From: Hymenobacter lucidus
GTDB lineage: Bacteria > Bacteroidota > Bacteroidia > Cytophagales > Hymenobacteraceae
Direction: 5' to 3'
Length of the DNA: 64,000 nucleotides
Assembly: GCF_020447265.1 (NCBI RefSeq)
Contig: NZ_JAJADR010000001.1
Span: 62,001-126,000, forward strand
Part shown: positions 54,693-63,682 of the stretch, in pieces
Numbering within the stretch: the stretch's first letter is position 1
How the letters are laid out: every line of letters starts with the position of its first letter
Translations under genes and position numbers: made by a program
Notes under the pieces: model-generated
What the model was told of the DNA's origin: nothing
Database searches by the model: none
What the model saw: the letters and a program-made list of their open reading frames with translations, nothing else

Positions 54693-57662
54693 ATGAAGGT
54701 TTCAACTTCACAGCCTTTTCAGATTGTCTATTCGTTACTTGAACACGAGTATCTAGGCTATCTATTTGAATCATACGTGGTTCAGCGCAACGCTCGTGGC
54801 CAGCTCACGCTGCAGCACCAAACGGTGTCAGCCAAAAACGCGCCGGAGTTTGCCGATGGCTTGGACGAAATTGACTTTGAGCTGATTGCCCTTACCGACC
54901 AGATTCAGCAGGACGTAGTTATAAAAGAGTTCTGGGCGAAGAAAACCACCCCTGCCGACTTCTTCTTCAAGATATACGACCCCGAAAAGGGCGACAAAGC
55001 CCTGCAGGACGGTATCTGCCGCTACGTGCAGGACCGCATGGGCCAGATTCTGGAGCGGCTGCAGGGCAAGCAGGTATTTATTATGGGCAAGGACGGGGAG
55101 CCCACCTGGCGCGAAATGGGGGTGGCCCCGGAGCCTGCGTCGGTGCTGTTTCACTTTCGCCGCAACGAAGACAGCACCCATTACTTTCCTACCATTCAGT
55201 ACCAGGGCCAGAAGCTCGACTTCCAGTTCAAGAGCGCTGTTATGGTTTGCTTTCAGCCGGCCTGGATGCTGCTCAACGACGTGCTCTACAATTTCCGCAA
55301 CGACGTAGACGGCAAAAAGCTGCAGCCCTTTCTGAACAAGAAGTTTATTGTGATTCCCCGGCAGGTCGAAGACAGCTACTTTCAGCGCTTCGTGGCCCCG
55401 TTGGTCGAGTCGTTTGACGTGCACGCCCGCGGCTTCGATATTCGCTCGGAACGCTACGTAGCCCGACCCCAGCTTACGTTTTCGGATGTGCCCGGCGCGG
55501 TAGTCGTGACGGAAGAGGAGCGGGGCCGGCCCACCGCTATGCGCCGCAACGGCAGCAGCGAATCGGGCGTGGCGGTACTAAATGCGCCGTCGGAGCACAT
55601 TCATTTCGACCTCTCGTTCCGCTACGGCGACCATACCGTGCACAATAGCTACGACAAGCGGGTATGCGTAAAGCTGGAAAAGAACGAAGATTCCTACATT
55701 TTCCACCGCCTGATCCGTAACCTCGACCGGGAGCAGGAAATTATCCGGGAGCTAGCCGACCGGGCCCTGGAAGTGCGCAACGGCCGCGCCGTGCTGGAAA
55801 AAGCCACCGCCTTCCGCTGGCTGCACAGCCACGCCGAAGAGTTGGCCCGCATGGGCTTTACGGTGCAGCAGGGTACTTCTTCAAGCAAAGACTACTTCAT
55901 CGGGGCCGTTACGGTGCAGGTGGGTATTACGGAAGGCAACGACTGGTTTGACGTGCACGGCACGGTCAGCTTCGGGGAGTTCGAAATTCCGTTCATCAAG
56001 CTGCGGCCCTACATTCTGGGTCGGCGGCACGAGTTCCGGCTGCCCAACGGCCAAATTGCCATTATCCCGGAAGAGTGGTTTACGCAGTATCTGGAGCTGT
56101 TTGCCTTCTCCGAGGAACACCACCACACGCTCACGCTACGCAAGCACCACCTGGCCCTGGTATCGGACCTGCAGAACGGCAACCTGGCTACCGTGACTAT
56201 GTCGCGCAAGCTGGAGCGGCTGCGCGGCTTCGAGGCCGTGGAAGACCAACCTATGCCGGCCGGCTTCAAAGGCGAGCTGCGGCCCTACCAGAAAGCGGGT
56301 TACAACTGGCTGCACTTCGTGAAGGACTACCACTTCGGCGGCTGCTTGGCCGACGATATGGGCTTAGGCAAGACGGTGCAGACGCTGGCATTGCTACTGC
56401 AGCGCAAGGAAAGCGGCGAATCAATGGGTGCAGCTTCGCTCTTGGTAATGCCTACTTCGCTGGTGTACAACTGGCTGAGTGAGGCTACCAAGTTTACGCC
56501 CGGCCTGCGCATTCTAACATACACCGGCACTTACCGCGACAAAAACGTGGCTCAGTTTGCCGACTACGACGTGGTACTGACCAGCTACGGTATTGTGCGC
56601 CTCGATGCGGAGCTGTTGCGCTCCTACGGCTTCGACTACGTGATTCTGGATGAGTCGCAGGCTATTAAGAACCCCAGCTCCACGACTTCCCAAGCCGTGC
56701 GGGGGCTCCGCTCACGCCACCGCCTCATTCTGACCGGCACGCCGGTAGAAAACAGCACGATGGACCTTTGGTCGCAGATGTCGTTTATCAACCCCGGCTT
56801 GCTGGGCACCCAGACGTTTTTCCGCAAGGAATTCCTAAAGCCTATCGAGAAAGGCAAAGACGAGGTGCGCACCCGCAAGCTGCACGCCCTGATCAAGCCC
56901 TTTATTCTGCGCCGACATAAAGCCCAGGTAGCCAAAGAGCTACCGGCCAAGATTGAGCACCTGAGCTACTGCTCCATGACCGAAGAGCAGGCCCAGTGCT
57001 ACGAGGAAACCAAGAGCTACTACCGCAATAAGATCCTCAAGAACATTGAGGAGCATGGCACGGCCGGCACGCAGTTTATGTTGCTGCAGGGCCTCACCAA
57101 GCTGCGTCAGATTGCCAACCACCCGCGCATGGCCCACGAGGACTACGAGCATGAGTCGGGCAAGCTGCGCGAGGTTATCCGCATGATTCGTAGCGTGGTG
57201 TCGGAAGGGCACAAGGTGTTGGTGTTTAGCCAATTCGTGAAGCACCTGGACATCGTGCGGGCCTCGCTTGATGAGAAACAGGTGGAATACGCCTACCTCG
57301 ACGGCAACACCCGGGACCGGCACAAGGAAGTTATCCGCTTCCAGGAAACTGAAGAGCTGCGCGTGTTTCTCATTTCGCTGAAAGCCGGCGGCGTAGGCCT
57401 CAACCTCACCGCGGCCGACTACGTGTTTATTCTGGACCCGTGGTGGAACCCCGCCGTGGAAGCCCAGGCCATCGACCGGGCCCACCGCATCGGCCAGCAG
57501 CGCACGGTATTCACCTATAAGTTCATCAGCAAGAACACGGTAGAGGAGAAGATCCTGGCTTTGCAGAATAAGAAAATCCAGCTGGTAACCGACCTGATAA
57601 CCACCGACGAGGCCATCATTAAGAGTCTGACCAAGGAGGATATTGAGGAACTGCTGGGGTAA
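54693..57662 (+). CDS. SNF2-family DEAD/DEAH-box ATPase
   Basis: Protein of 989 residues. The N-terminal 540 residues have no clear motif in my reading. The SNF2 ATPase follows: motif I GGCLADDMGLGKTVQTL (about 548-564), Ia LLVMPTSLVYNW, II DESQ (about 653), III LILTGTPVENS, then the helicase C-terminal domain with VLVFSQFVKHLDI, LISLKAGGVGLNLTAADYVF and AQAIDRAHRIGQQRTV. Bacterial SNF2 proteins translocate on double-stranded DNA, for example to recycle stalled RNA polymerase (RapA-like) or in defence. No nuclease or methylase neighbour suggests a defence role here. Confidence 0.93.
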   Translation: MKVSTSQPFQIVYSLLEHEYLGYLFESYVVQRNARGQLTLQHQTVSAKNAPEFADGLDEIDFELIALTDQIQQDVVIKEFWAKKTTPADFFFKIYDPEKGDKALQDGICRYVQDRMGQILERLQGKQVFIMGKDGEPTWREMGVAPEPASVLFHFRRNEDSTHYFPTIQYQGQKLDFQFKSAVMVCFQPAWMLLNDVLYNFRNDVDGKKLQPFLNKKFIVIPRQVEDSYFQRFVAPLVESFDVHARGFDIRSERYVARPQLTFSDVPGAVVVTEEERGRPTAMRRNGSSESGVAVLNAPSEHIHFDLSFRYGDHTVHNSYDKRVCVKLEKNEDSYIFHRLIRNLDREQEIIRELADRALEVRNGRAVLEKATAFRWLHSHAEELARMGFTVQQGTSSSKDYFIGAVTVQVGITEGNDWFDVHGTVSFGEFEIPFIKLRPYILGRRHEFRLPNGQIAIIPEEWFTQYLELFAFSEEHHHTLTLRKHHLALVSDLQNGNLATVTMSRKLERLRGFEAVEDQPMPAGFKGELRPYQKAGYNWLHFVKDYHFGGCLADDMGLGKTVQTLALLLQRKESGESMGAASLLVMPTSLVYNWLSEATKFTPGLRILTYTGTYRDKNVAQFADYDVVLTSYGIVRLDAELLRSYGFDYVILDESQAIKNPSSTTSQAVRGLRSRHRLILTGTPVENSTMDLWSQMSFINPGLLGTQTFFRKEFLKPIEKGKDEVRTRKLHALIKPFILRRHKAQVAKELPAKIEHLSYCSMTEEQAQCYEETKSYYRNKILKNIEEHGTAGTQFMLLQGLTKLRQIANHPRMAHEDYEHESGKLREVIRMIRSVVSEGHKVLVFSQFVKHLDIVRASLDEKQVEYAYLDGNTRDRHKEVIRFQETEELRVFLISLKAGGVGLNLTAADYVFILDPWWNPAVEAQAIDRAHRIGQQRTVFTYKFISKNTVEEKILALQNKKIQLVTDLITTDEAIIKSLTKEDIEELLG

Positions 57663-57708
57663 GCTGGCAATCTGTTCCTCTCACTATTCCTGGCTCCTGG
57701 CGCTTGGC

Positions 57709-58487
57709 TTCAACGACTGTTTATCCTCTTGACTGCGGCAAGCACCGGATTCTCGACCTTGATGCGGACGAGTACGGCAACTTCATTGCCCTGTTGAGTA
57801 ACCGGGAGGTGTGGACCAATGCCGGGTAGATACCGCTGCATCAGGAGTTTCGGGGAGCATTTATTCGGGAAATCGATGCGAATCGGTTTCTGGTGGTGGA
57901 AGATCGGCAGGGAGCCGGAAACAACGGGTATATTTTCGACACTACCGGCCGCCAACTCCTGACGTTTGATGCGGGCAGCTATGTTGCGGAGGTGCTGGTG
58001 CAGGCTGGGCAGATTGTTATTTCCTATTTCGACCAAGGCTTGGGCAGCAGTAAACCCAGCAACGACGGAATTGCCGTGTTCAACTTGGCCGGACAGCAGC
58101 TTTTCGGCATCAACTCCAGCGGAGCCGCCTCTATTATGGACTGCTATGCCCTGTGTACGCTGGGCAAAGACCGTATCCTCGCCTACACCTACACCAATTT
58201 TCCGCTGCTGGAACTGCGCCTTACCGATTACCGCATAGCGCAGCAGCCGACCCCGGCGGACTTTCGCGGCAGCCACGCGCTGACAACAATGCGTGGGGAT
58301 GTTATTTTTCATGGCTCTTACGAAGACAATACCAGCTTCTTCTGGTGGAACCGCAAGGAAAAAGCTCAATTGCTTCGGTCATTTACCCATCGACGGATTG
58401 CGCGGTATCGGCAACGGTAAGTTCGTAACCTTCGACGCCAATAGCTTCACGATAGTGGATGCCCTGGCTATCCTGCACGGTGCATAG
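57709..58487 (+). pseudogene. Decayed gene with in-frame stop and frameshift
   Basis: A protein-like frame runs TTVYPLDCGKHRILDLDADE and continues to SNREVWTNAG, where a TAG at about 57827 interrupts it. It then continues in the same frame as IPLHQEFRGAFIREIDANRF and NNGYIFDTTGRQLLTFDAG, up to ...WWNRKEKAQLLR near 58380. There the homologous-looking sequence jumps frame to FGHLPIDGLRGIGNGKFVTF, ending at 58487. There is no convincing start codon. The repeated DANxF...VV and FDTTGRQL pattern suggests a beta-propeller-like protein. I read this as a pseudogene with at least two lesions. Confidence 0.7.
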
Positions 58488-58837
58488 TGCCACCTCGAAT
58501 CCATTTCTGCTCGGGCATTACCATTCCCTGCCGGCATCTGCTGATGGCAGAGCGGCTGTCAGTGGCTGTGGTGGACAGCGTAGGAGCAGAGCAAGGCGTA
58601 AGTAAGCAAATCCATGTCGGAACATACAAAACAGGCGGCACAAGGGTAAATTTTTAGTCGTTTGTATACTCCGAAAAGAACAATTTGTGTTTAACTTTGA
58701 ATCTAAATATTTGTTAAGTTGAATTAGGACATTTTGGAATTATAGTCTTAATTTAGTGGTGTCAACGGTCTTATTTGTAGGACTTAGGCAATGTATTGGG
58801 ATGGCCGAATAAAACCTTCAACATTTTAATCTTTGCT
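58488..58837. other. AT-rich intergenic region with promoter-like element
   Basis: No gene is seen. The stretch from about 58640 becomes markedly AT-rich. TAACTTTG at 58692-58699 matches TAnnTTTG but lies 139 bases before the next ATG and lacks a well-placed -33 element. A small inverted repeat (CTGCCGGCATCTG / CAGATGCTGATGGCAG, imperfect) lies near 58528-58551. Confidence 0.4.
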
Positions 58838-59125
58838 ATGTACAAAATCGTACTCATTCTTCTCTGTGCCTTCATGACCCTGCTTGATCCGCAGGCCGCG
58901 CAGGCTACTTCCGCTGACACTTTCGCCGCTACGACGGAAGTAAACGATGCTGCCGCCGGCGCGCCGCGGCCGAACTACAAGGTGTACCGGGGCAATAGCC
59001 GGCACAAAGCCAAAAAGCTGGGGGTGTTCCGCCGCTGGAAGCTGCGCCGCAAAGCTATGCGCAAGCGCAAACTGCACAAGGTAACTCCCACCATTAAGGT
59101 CGAGAAGCCTACCCGTAACAAGTAG
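58838..59125 (+). CDS. Small secreted basic protein, paralogue of 60113
   Basis: Protein of 95 residues with a signal peptide (MYKIVLILLCAFMTLLDPQA...). A short acidic Ala/Thr linker follows, then a very basic tail with RPNYKVYRGNSRHKAKKLG and FRRWKLRRKAMRKRKLHK. The same tail occurs in the gene at 60113 (RPNYKRYKGRKKHRKPGFFK). The mature product may bind nucleic acid, polyanionic glycans or lipopolysaccharide, judging by charge only. No family name is known to me. Confidence 0.65.
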   Translation: MYKIVLILLCAFMTLLDPQAAQATSADTFAATTEVNDAAAGAPRPNYKVYRGNSRHKAKKLGVFRRWKLRRKAMRKRKLHKVTPTIKVEKPTRNK

Positions 59126-59490
59126 GCTGGTCCGAAGCGGAAGTTTGGCTTGGCCCGTACACTTCCACTTCGTCTGGGGTAAAGCGCCGGAATACTTTTT
59201 CGAAATCTGCTGCGGTCTGTGGGCTGCAACAAGTTTCGGAAAAGTGTTCCGGCGCTTTGGCGTTTTCCACCAGCGCGGAATTGTTGAGAACAATATGACA
59301 CTGCGCCGAAACCGTCGGTTTGCCAAGCCCTGATGCGACTTGCTGACTGCCAAAGAAGTAGCTGGCGGCCGGAAATACGAAAGCTCAACAGTAGCGCGAC
59401 ACCAAGAAATAGGTCGGGCGCAGTAAGTAGCGGCAGAACCCCGCGCTTGTTCTATCTTGGGACTCCACTCTCTCCGTTTTCCACACTCCT
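59126..59490. other. Intergenic region with a long imperfect inverted repeat
   Basis: Arms 59181-59205 (AAAGCGCCGGAATACTTTTT and on) and 59234-59258 (GGAAAAGTGTTCCGGCGCTTT) are largely complementary with a 28-base loop. This could end transcription of the small basic-protein gene. No coding region is recognised in the rest. Confidence 0.55.
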
Positions 59491-59892
59491 ATGTCCGAGC
59501 AGCTACAAATTATTACCACATTTCTGAGTCTGAGCGAATCGTTGGAGACGGGGGCTGAGGCGTATGCGCAGGTGTTGCACCAGGATGTGGAGCAGATTGA
59601 ATACCCGAATTTGCTGAACAGGACCGTTCAGCGCCGCTCATTCATGGAAATTCTGGACAACATCCGGGCGGGCCGGGAGTTGCTGGTAAACCCTCATTTC
59701 GAGATGCACCGGGCGCATAGCTGCCCCGATGGTACCATTGTGGTGGAAGCACACTGGCACGCTACCTTAACCCATGACATTGGACCATTGGTACGCGGGC
59801 AGCAGCTGGCGGCGCAATTTTGTATGGTGTTTGAGTTGAAGGATAATAAAATAATTCAGCAGCGCACCTATAATTGTTTTGACCCCTTTTAG
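59491..59892 (+). CDS. SnoaL-like / NTF2-fold protein
   Basis: Protein of 133 residues with the NTF2-like pattern: an N-terminal helix followed by YAQVLHQDVEQIEYPNLLNR, then RSFMEILDNIRAGREL and strands SCPDGTIVVEAHWHATLTHD, QLAAQFCMVFELKDNKI and IIQQRTYNCFDPF. Members include polyketide cyclases, isomerases and many uncharacterised proteins binding small ligands. It is cytosolic and lies between the two small basic-protein genes. Confidence 0.82.
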   Translation: MSEQLQIITTFLSLSESLETGAEAYAQVLHQDVEQIEYPNLLNRTVQRRSFMEILDNIRAGRELLVNPHFEMHRAHSCPDGTIVVEAHWHATLTHDIGPLVRGQQLAAQFCMVFELKDNKIIQQRTYNCFDPF

Positions 59893-60112
59893 CGGGCTGG
59901 TGCGGGCCGGTGCTAGCCGGAGAAGTGAAAATTCTTTCAATCGATTGAATCCTGGTTGAACTTTTCCTCGTTTGATAAAAACACCATTTCCATACTGGTA
60001 TAGTATTGGCTAGGGGAGGTGGAGGAATTCGCTCAACAAGGTATATGAACGGGCTGTAGCCGTAGTTCAGGTTGTTTGTGCGAAGCGTTACCATCACTTT
60101 CACTTCTTCGCT

Positions 60113-60394
60113 ATGTACAAACAACTGCTCGTTCTGCTCCTGGCATTTCTGATTTTGCTGGAGCCCGCCTCGGCCGTGGCTGAGCCTATTATCAGCGCAG
60201 CTACCACCGAAGCCTCCGTAGAAGCCCGGCCTATTCCCCGGCCCAACTACAAACGCTACAAAGGCCGCAAAAAGCACCGGAAACCCGGCTTCTTTAAGCG
60301 CTGGAAAGCCCGCCGCAATGCCAAACGTAAGCTGCAGGCAAAACCTGCCCCGCGCAAAGGCGTCATCACGGTAGATCCGCCAACGCGCAACTAA
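60113..60394 (+). CDS. Small secreted basic protein, paralogue of 58838
   Basis: Protein of 93 residues with a signal peptide (MYKQLLVLLLAFLILLEPAS...). An Ala/Thr/Glu linker is followed by a basic tail (RPNYKRYKGRKKHRKPGFFK, then RWKARRNAKRKLQ). Length, layout and tail match the gene at 58838, so the two are paralogues 1.3 kb apart. The function is unknown. A hairpin (CAGCCGCAT...ATGCGGCTG, 60426-60458) follows the gene. Confidence 0.65.
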   Translation: MYKQLLVLLLAFLILLEPASAVAEPIISAATTEASVEARPIPRPNYKRYKGRKKHRKPGFFKRWKARRNAKRKLQAKPAPRKGVITVDPPTRN

Positions 60395-60425
60395 CCAAGG
60401 CCCAGGCAACGCTTCGCCTTCCTCG

Positions 60426-60458
60426 CAGCCGCATTTTCCCGCCGGGAAGATGCGGCTG
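60426..60458 (+). terminator. Hairpin after the basic-protein gene
   Basis: CAGCCGCATTTTCCC and GGGAAGATGCGGCTG form a 15-position stem with one mismatch and a three-base loop. T-tract support is weak. Confidence 0.55.
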
Positions 60459-60595
60459 ACTTGTTTCTAGCCAGCCTCACCAGCGGACCATTTGCTATGA
60501 ACTGACCAGCCCTGCTCGGACGACCCTAATGCAGTACCAAGATTTTTGCCGGGTTGCGCTGTTTACCTATTGATACCTCTTGCTACTTACGCCTT

Positions 60596-62257
60596 ATGAG
60601 CACTTCTGCTGCTACCGCCCCGCCGACCACCGCAGGCACGCTCTGGACGCCGTTTACGTATTCCCTGTTTCGGGCCATCTGGCTGGCTTCCGTCGTGTCG
60701 AACATCGGTACCTGGATGCAGAACGTGGCCGGCGTGTGGCTGGTCACAATGCTGACGACCTCGGCTCTGGTGGTAGCCCTGATGCAGACGGCCACCAGCC
60801 TGCCGGCCTTTCTGCTGAGTATGCCCGCCGGGGCCATGGCCGACCTTATTGACCGGCGCCGCCTGCTGCTCTTTACCCAAGGCTTTATGGCCGTGGTGGC
60901 TTTTCTGCTGGGCACACTCACGCTCATGGACCAGATTTCAGCCTTGGGCGTGCTGGCGTTTACCTTTCTGCTGGGCATTGGGGGCGCTATTAATGCCCCG
61001 GTGTGGCAAACCGTGACGACGGAGCTCGTGCCCCGGCCGATTCTGCCCTTTGCCATTACCCTGAACGGAGTAAGCAACAACATCGCCCGAGCCGTCGGGC
61101 CGGCCGTGGGCGGCGTTATCATTGCCTATTACTCGCCGGGCTGGGTGTTCGTGCTGAACGGTCTGTCCTTTCTGGGCACCTTTGTGGTGGTATACTCCTG
61201 GCGGCGCAGCGAGGAAACCGCCAGCGGCCCGGCCGAGAACTTTACGGGCGCGCTGCGGGCTGGCCTGCGGTACGTACAGTATTCGCCGGCCATTTACGCG
61301 GTGTTGTTTCGCACGTTTGCCTTTGCCTTCGGTGCCAGCGCCATGTGGGGGCTGCTCTCGGTGGTGGTGGCGCGTAAGCTGGGGCTGAGCTCGGGTACCT
61401 ACGGGGTGCTGCTTTCGTGGCTGGGGGCCGGGGCCGTTACGGGGGCGCTGCTCATGGGCCGCGCTGGCCACCTCCTAAACTTCAACCAGCGGGTACTGCT
61501 CGGGACGCTGGTTTTTGTGGGCACCAACCTGTGCTTGGGTCTGGTAACGGTGGTGTACTGGCTGTATCCGGTTATGTTCGTGTCGGGTATTGCCTGGCTG
61601 ATGGTAATGACCAGCTTCAGCACCACCGTGCAGCTGCACGTGCCCAAGTGGGTGCAGGCCCGGGTGGTTAGTATGTATATGCTAGTGTTTCAGGCCGGCC
61701 TTTCGCTGGGCAGCATCGTGTGGGGCGAGCTAGCCGACCATACCAGCCTGGAAGTAGCCCTGCTGGCCACGGCGGGCTGGATGCTGCTGAGTATGTTGCT
61801 GGCTATTCCGTTTCCGATGCGCTCGGGCGAAGGCCTCGACCTGAGCCCGGCCGAGCACTGGCCCGACCCCACCGTGCAAGGCGGCCCCATCGACCCCGAC
61901 GACGGTCCGGTGGTAGTGATGATAGAATATGAAGTAGCCGCCGCCGACCTGCAAGCTTTCCGGCAGGCCGCTGCCCGCCTCACGCGTCTGCGCCTGCGCG
62001 ACGGTTCGTTGCGGGCGGGTGTATACACGGATGTGGCCAACCCCAGCCGGATTACCGAGTTTTTCTATGTAGCCACTTGGGGCGAGCATCAGCGGCAGCA
62101 CCACCGCTTCACCCGCGAAGACCAGGCTGTAGAAGCGCAGGTGCGGCAGTTTCACACCGGCCCCGCTGGCCCACGCGTGACGCACTTTCTGGCTTTCCCA
62201 AAAATGCCCAACGTGGAAGCCCCCACGCCCTTAGAGACGCTGGATGGCCAGCAATAA
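60596..62257 (+). CDS. MFS transporter with C-terminal soluble domain
   Basis: Protein of 553 residues. The first 430 residues are a 12-helix major-facilitator permease of the EntS/MFS_3 type: FRAIWLASVVSNIGTWMQNV, MPAGAMADLIDRRRLLLF (the loop 2-3 motif) and LNGVSNNIARAVGPAVGGVI. The last 110 residues form a separate soluble domain (VVVMIEYEVAAADLQAFRQA, FFYVATWGEHQRQHHRFTRE) that resembles a dimeric alpha/beta-barrel of the antibiotic-biosynthesis-monooxygenase type. The transported substrate is unknown, possibly drugs or siderophores. The start at 60596 gives a normal N-terminus. Confidence 0.87.
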   Translation: MSTSAATAPPTTAGTLWTPFTYSLFRAIWLASVVSNIGTWMQNVAGVWLVTMLTTSALVVALMQTATSLPAFLLSMPAGAMADLIDRRRLLLFTQGFMAVVAFLLGTLTLMDQISALGVLAFTFLLGIGGAINAPVWQTVTTELVPRPILPFAITLNGVSNNIARAVGPAVGGVIIAYYSPGWVFVLNGLSFLGTFVVVYSWRRSEETASGPAENFTGALRAGLRYVQYSPAIYAVLFRTFAFAFGASAMWGLLSVVVARKLGLSSGTYGVLLSWLGAGAVTGALLMGRAGHLLNFNQRVLLGTLVFVGTNLCLGLVTVVYWLYPVMFVSGIAWLMVMTSFSTTVQLHVPKWVQARVVSMYMLVFQAGLSLGSIVWGELADHTSLEVALLATAGWMLLSMLLAIPFPMRSGEGLDLSPAEHWPDPTVQGGPIDPDDGPVVVMIEYEVAAADLQAFRQAAARLTRLRLRDGSLRAGVYTDVANPSRITEFFYVATWGEHQRQHHRFTREDQAVEAQVRQFHTGPAGPRVTHFLAFPKMPNVEAPTPLETLDGQQ

Positions 62258-62285
62258 CCCACCCGGAGCCCCGGCGGTTCCGCTG

Positions 62286-62840
62286 CTACCGTTCCTTGGT
62301 CAGCAGGGTGTACACCGCCGTATCCAGAAACTGGCCCTGAAAATAGGAGCTCTCCCGAAAGTAGCCTTCCCGCACGAAGCCCTGCTTTTCCAGCAGCCGG
62401 ATGGATGCAATATTTTCCGGGTCTACGTGGGCCTCCAGGCTGTGCAGGCGCAGCTGCTCGAAGCTATAGCGCACCACGGCGGCCAGGGCTTCAGCCATCA
62501 GGCCCTGCTTTTCATACTGCGGATGCAGGCCATAGCCTACTTCGGCCCGGTGGGCGGCCGGCTGCAGGTTCCACAGGCAGATGGTGCCCAGCAGCGCCTG
62601 GTCGGTTTTGGGGCTCAGGCCCCACATGATGCCCTCATTGTTGACCAGCAGCTGTTCCAGTAGGGCCAAGTGGCGGTGAGCCTGCTCAAGGGTGGGCTCT
62701 TTCTCCCGGTGAATGTAGCGCAGAAAGGCATCATCGGAGCGGAAAAACCGGATGGTTGGGGCATCGTCGGTGGTAAGGGGCCGGAGCGTGAGTCGTTCCG
62801 TTTGTAGTACCGGGAAAGGGGTAAGCTGGATGGAAAGCAT
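62286..62840 (-). CDS. GNAT acetyltransferase, RimJ/RimL-like
   Basis: Protein of 184 residues. It has LQTERLTLRPLTTDDAPTIR, LLGTICLWNLQPAAHRAEVG, the acetyl-CoA loop YEKQGLMAEALAAVVRYSFE and HVDPENIASIRLLEKQGFVRE. It probably acetylates an N-terminal or small-molecule amine; the target is unknown. It is convergent with the MFS gene. Confidence 0.87.
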   Translation of the reverse strand: MLSIQLTPFPVLQTERLTLRPLTTDDAPTIRFFRSDDAFLRYIHREKEPTLEQAHRHLALLEQLLVNNEGIMWGLSPKTDQALLGTICLWNLQPAAHRAEVGYGLHPQYEKQGLMAEALAAVVRYSFEQLRLHSLEAHVDPENIASIRLLEKQGFVREGYFRESSYFQGQFLDTAVYTLLTKER

Positions 62841-62933
62841 CGGACAAATAATGACTGGTTTTTTCGGCCCGGCGCCGGTCGGGTTGCGAAGTGAATAACC
62901 ACATTTGCCGCCAATAATCAGTTGAAGTGCGCC

Positions 62934-63506
62934 TTACCATAGCGGGCGGCCCTCGGCATCGGTGGGCACGGCGGGCACCACGGCCCGCTCGAAGCGCAGG
63001 AGGCCATCGGCCGCTAAGCCGGCCGGCTCAAACCCATTGTGCACCAATACCTGCTGCGAAGGCAGATTATCGGGCTGGGTGTGGGCGGCCAGCTGCTGAA
63101 CCATGCCAGTTTGGGCCGCCTGGTGCAGCAGGCCCGCCACCAGCTCGGTGCCCAGGCCCTGCCCGCGCCAGTCGGCGGCAATGGAGTAGCCGATTTCGGC
63201 CTGGCCGGCCGCGTTAGGCGGGCCCAGAAAGCCGCCCGCACCCACCAGCGTGGTTGGGGTGGTGTCGGTAGCTTTTAGTAGAGCATACCAGCCGTACCAG
63301 CCCGCCGCCGTGCGGCCCCCGGCCGTGAGCTGCTCCAGGAAGTAGCGCATGGCCGCCAAGTCGTACTCGCCGGGCGGCCAGTCGGCGGGCATGGCAGCCC
63401 CGAGCAGGATGGGGAAGTAATGGGGTTTGTGCAGCTCGGCCGTAAGCAGGGCCCGGCTGGCGGCAATAAGCGTGAGGCGAGGCGTGTAGGTGATAAGCGG
63501 AATCAT
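62934..63506 (-). CDS. GNAT acetyltransferase, second copy
   Basis: Protein of 190 residues. It has YTPRLTLIAASRALLTAELH, VGAGGFLGPPNAAGQAEIGY, the acetyl-CoA loop DWRGQGLGTELVAGLLHQAA and NLPSQQVLVHNGFEP. The ATG at 63506 was chosen; a longer in-frame extension to 63923 runs across the divergent promoter region and into the next gene on the other strand. Target unknown. Confidence 0.85.
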   Translation of the reverse strand: MIPLITYTPRLTLIAASRALLTAELHKPHYFPILLGAAMPADWPPGEYDLAAMRYFLEQLTAGGRTAAGWYGWYALLKATDTTPTTLVGAGGFLGPPNAAGQAEIGYSIAADWRGQGLGTELVAGLLHQAAQTGMVQQLAAHTQPDNLPSQQVLVHNGFEPAGLAADGLLRFERAVVPAVPTDAEGRPLW

Positions 63507-63682
63507 AGGCAGGCTATACGGCTTTCGAGCGGGAAGAGTAGCAAATATAGCCTGGCGGCCCAGCCTTGTCTTCAAGCTACTTGTGCCTGCTCGTAGTTGG
63601 TAGCTTTGCCCAACGAACATCTGCCAGCGCCGCCGGTTTGGCAAGAGAAGGTGGTTGCCTGTCGTTATTGCTGCCTTTGAGA

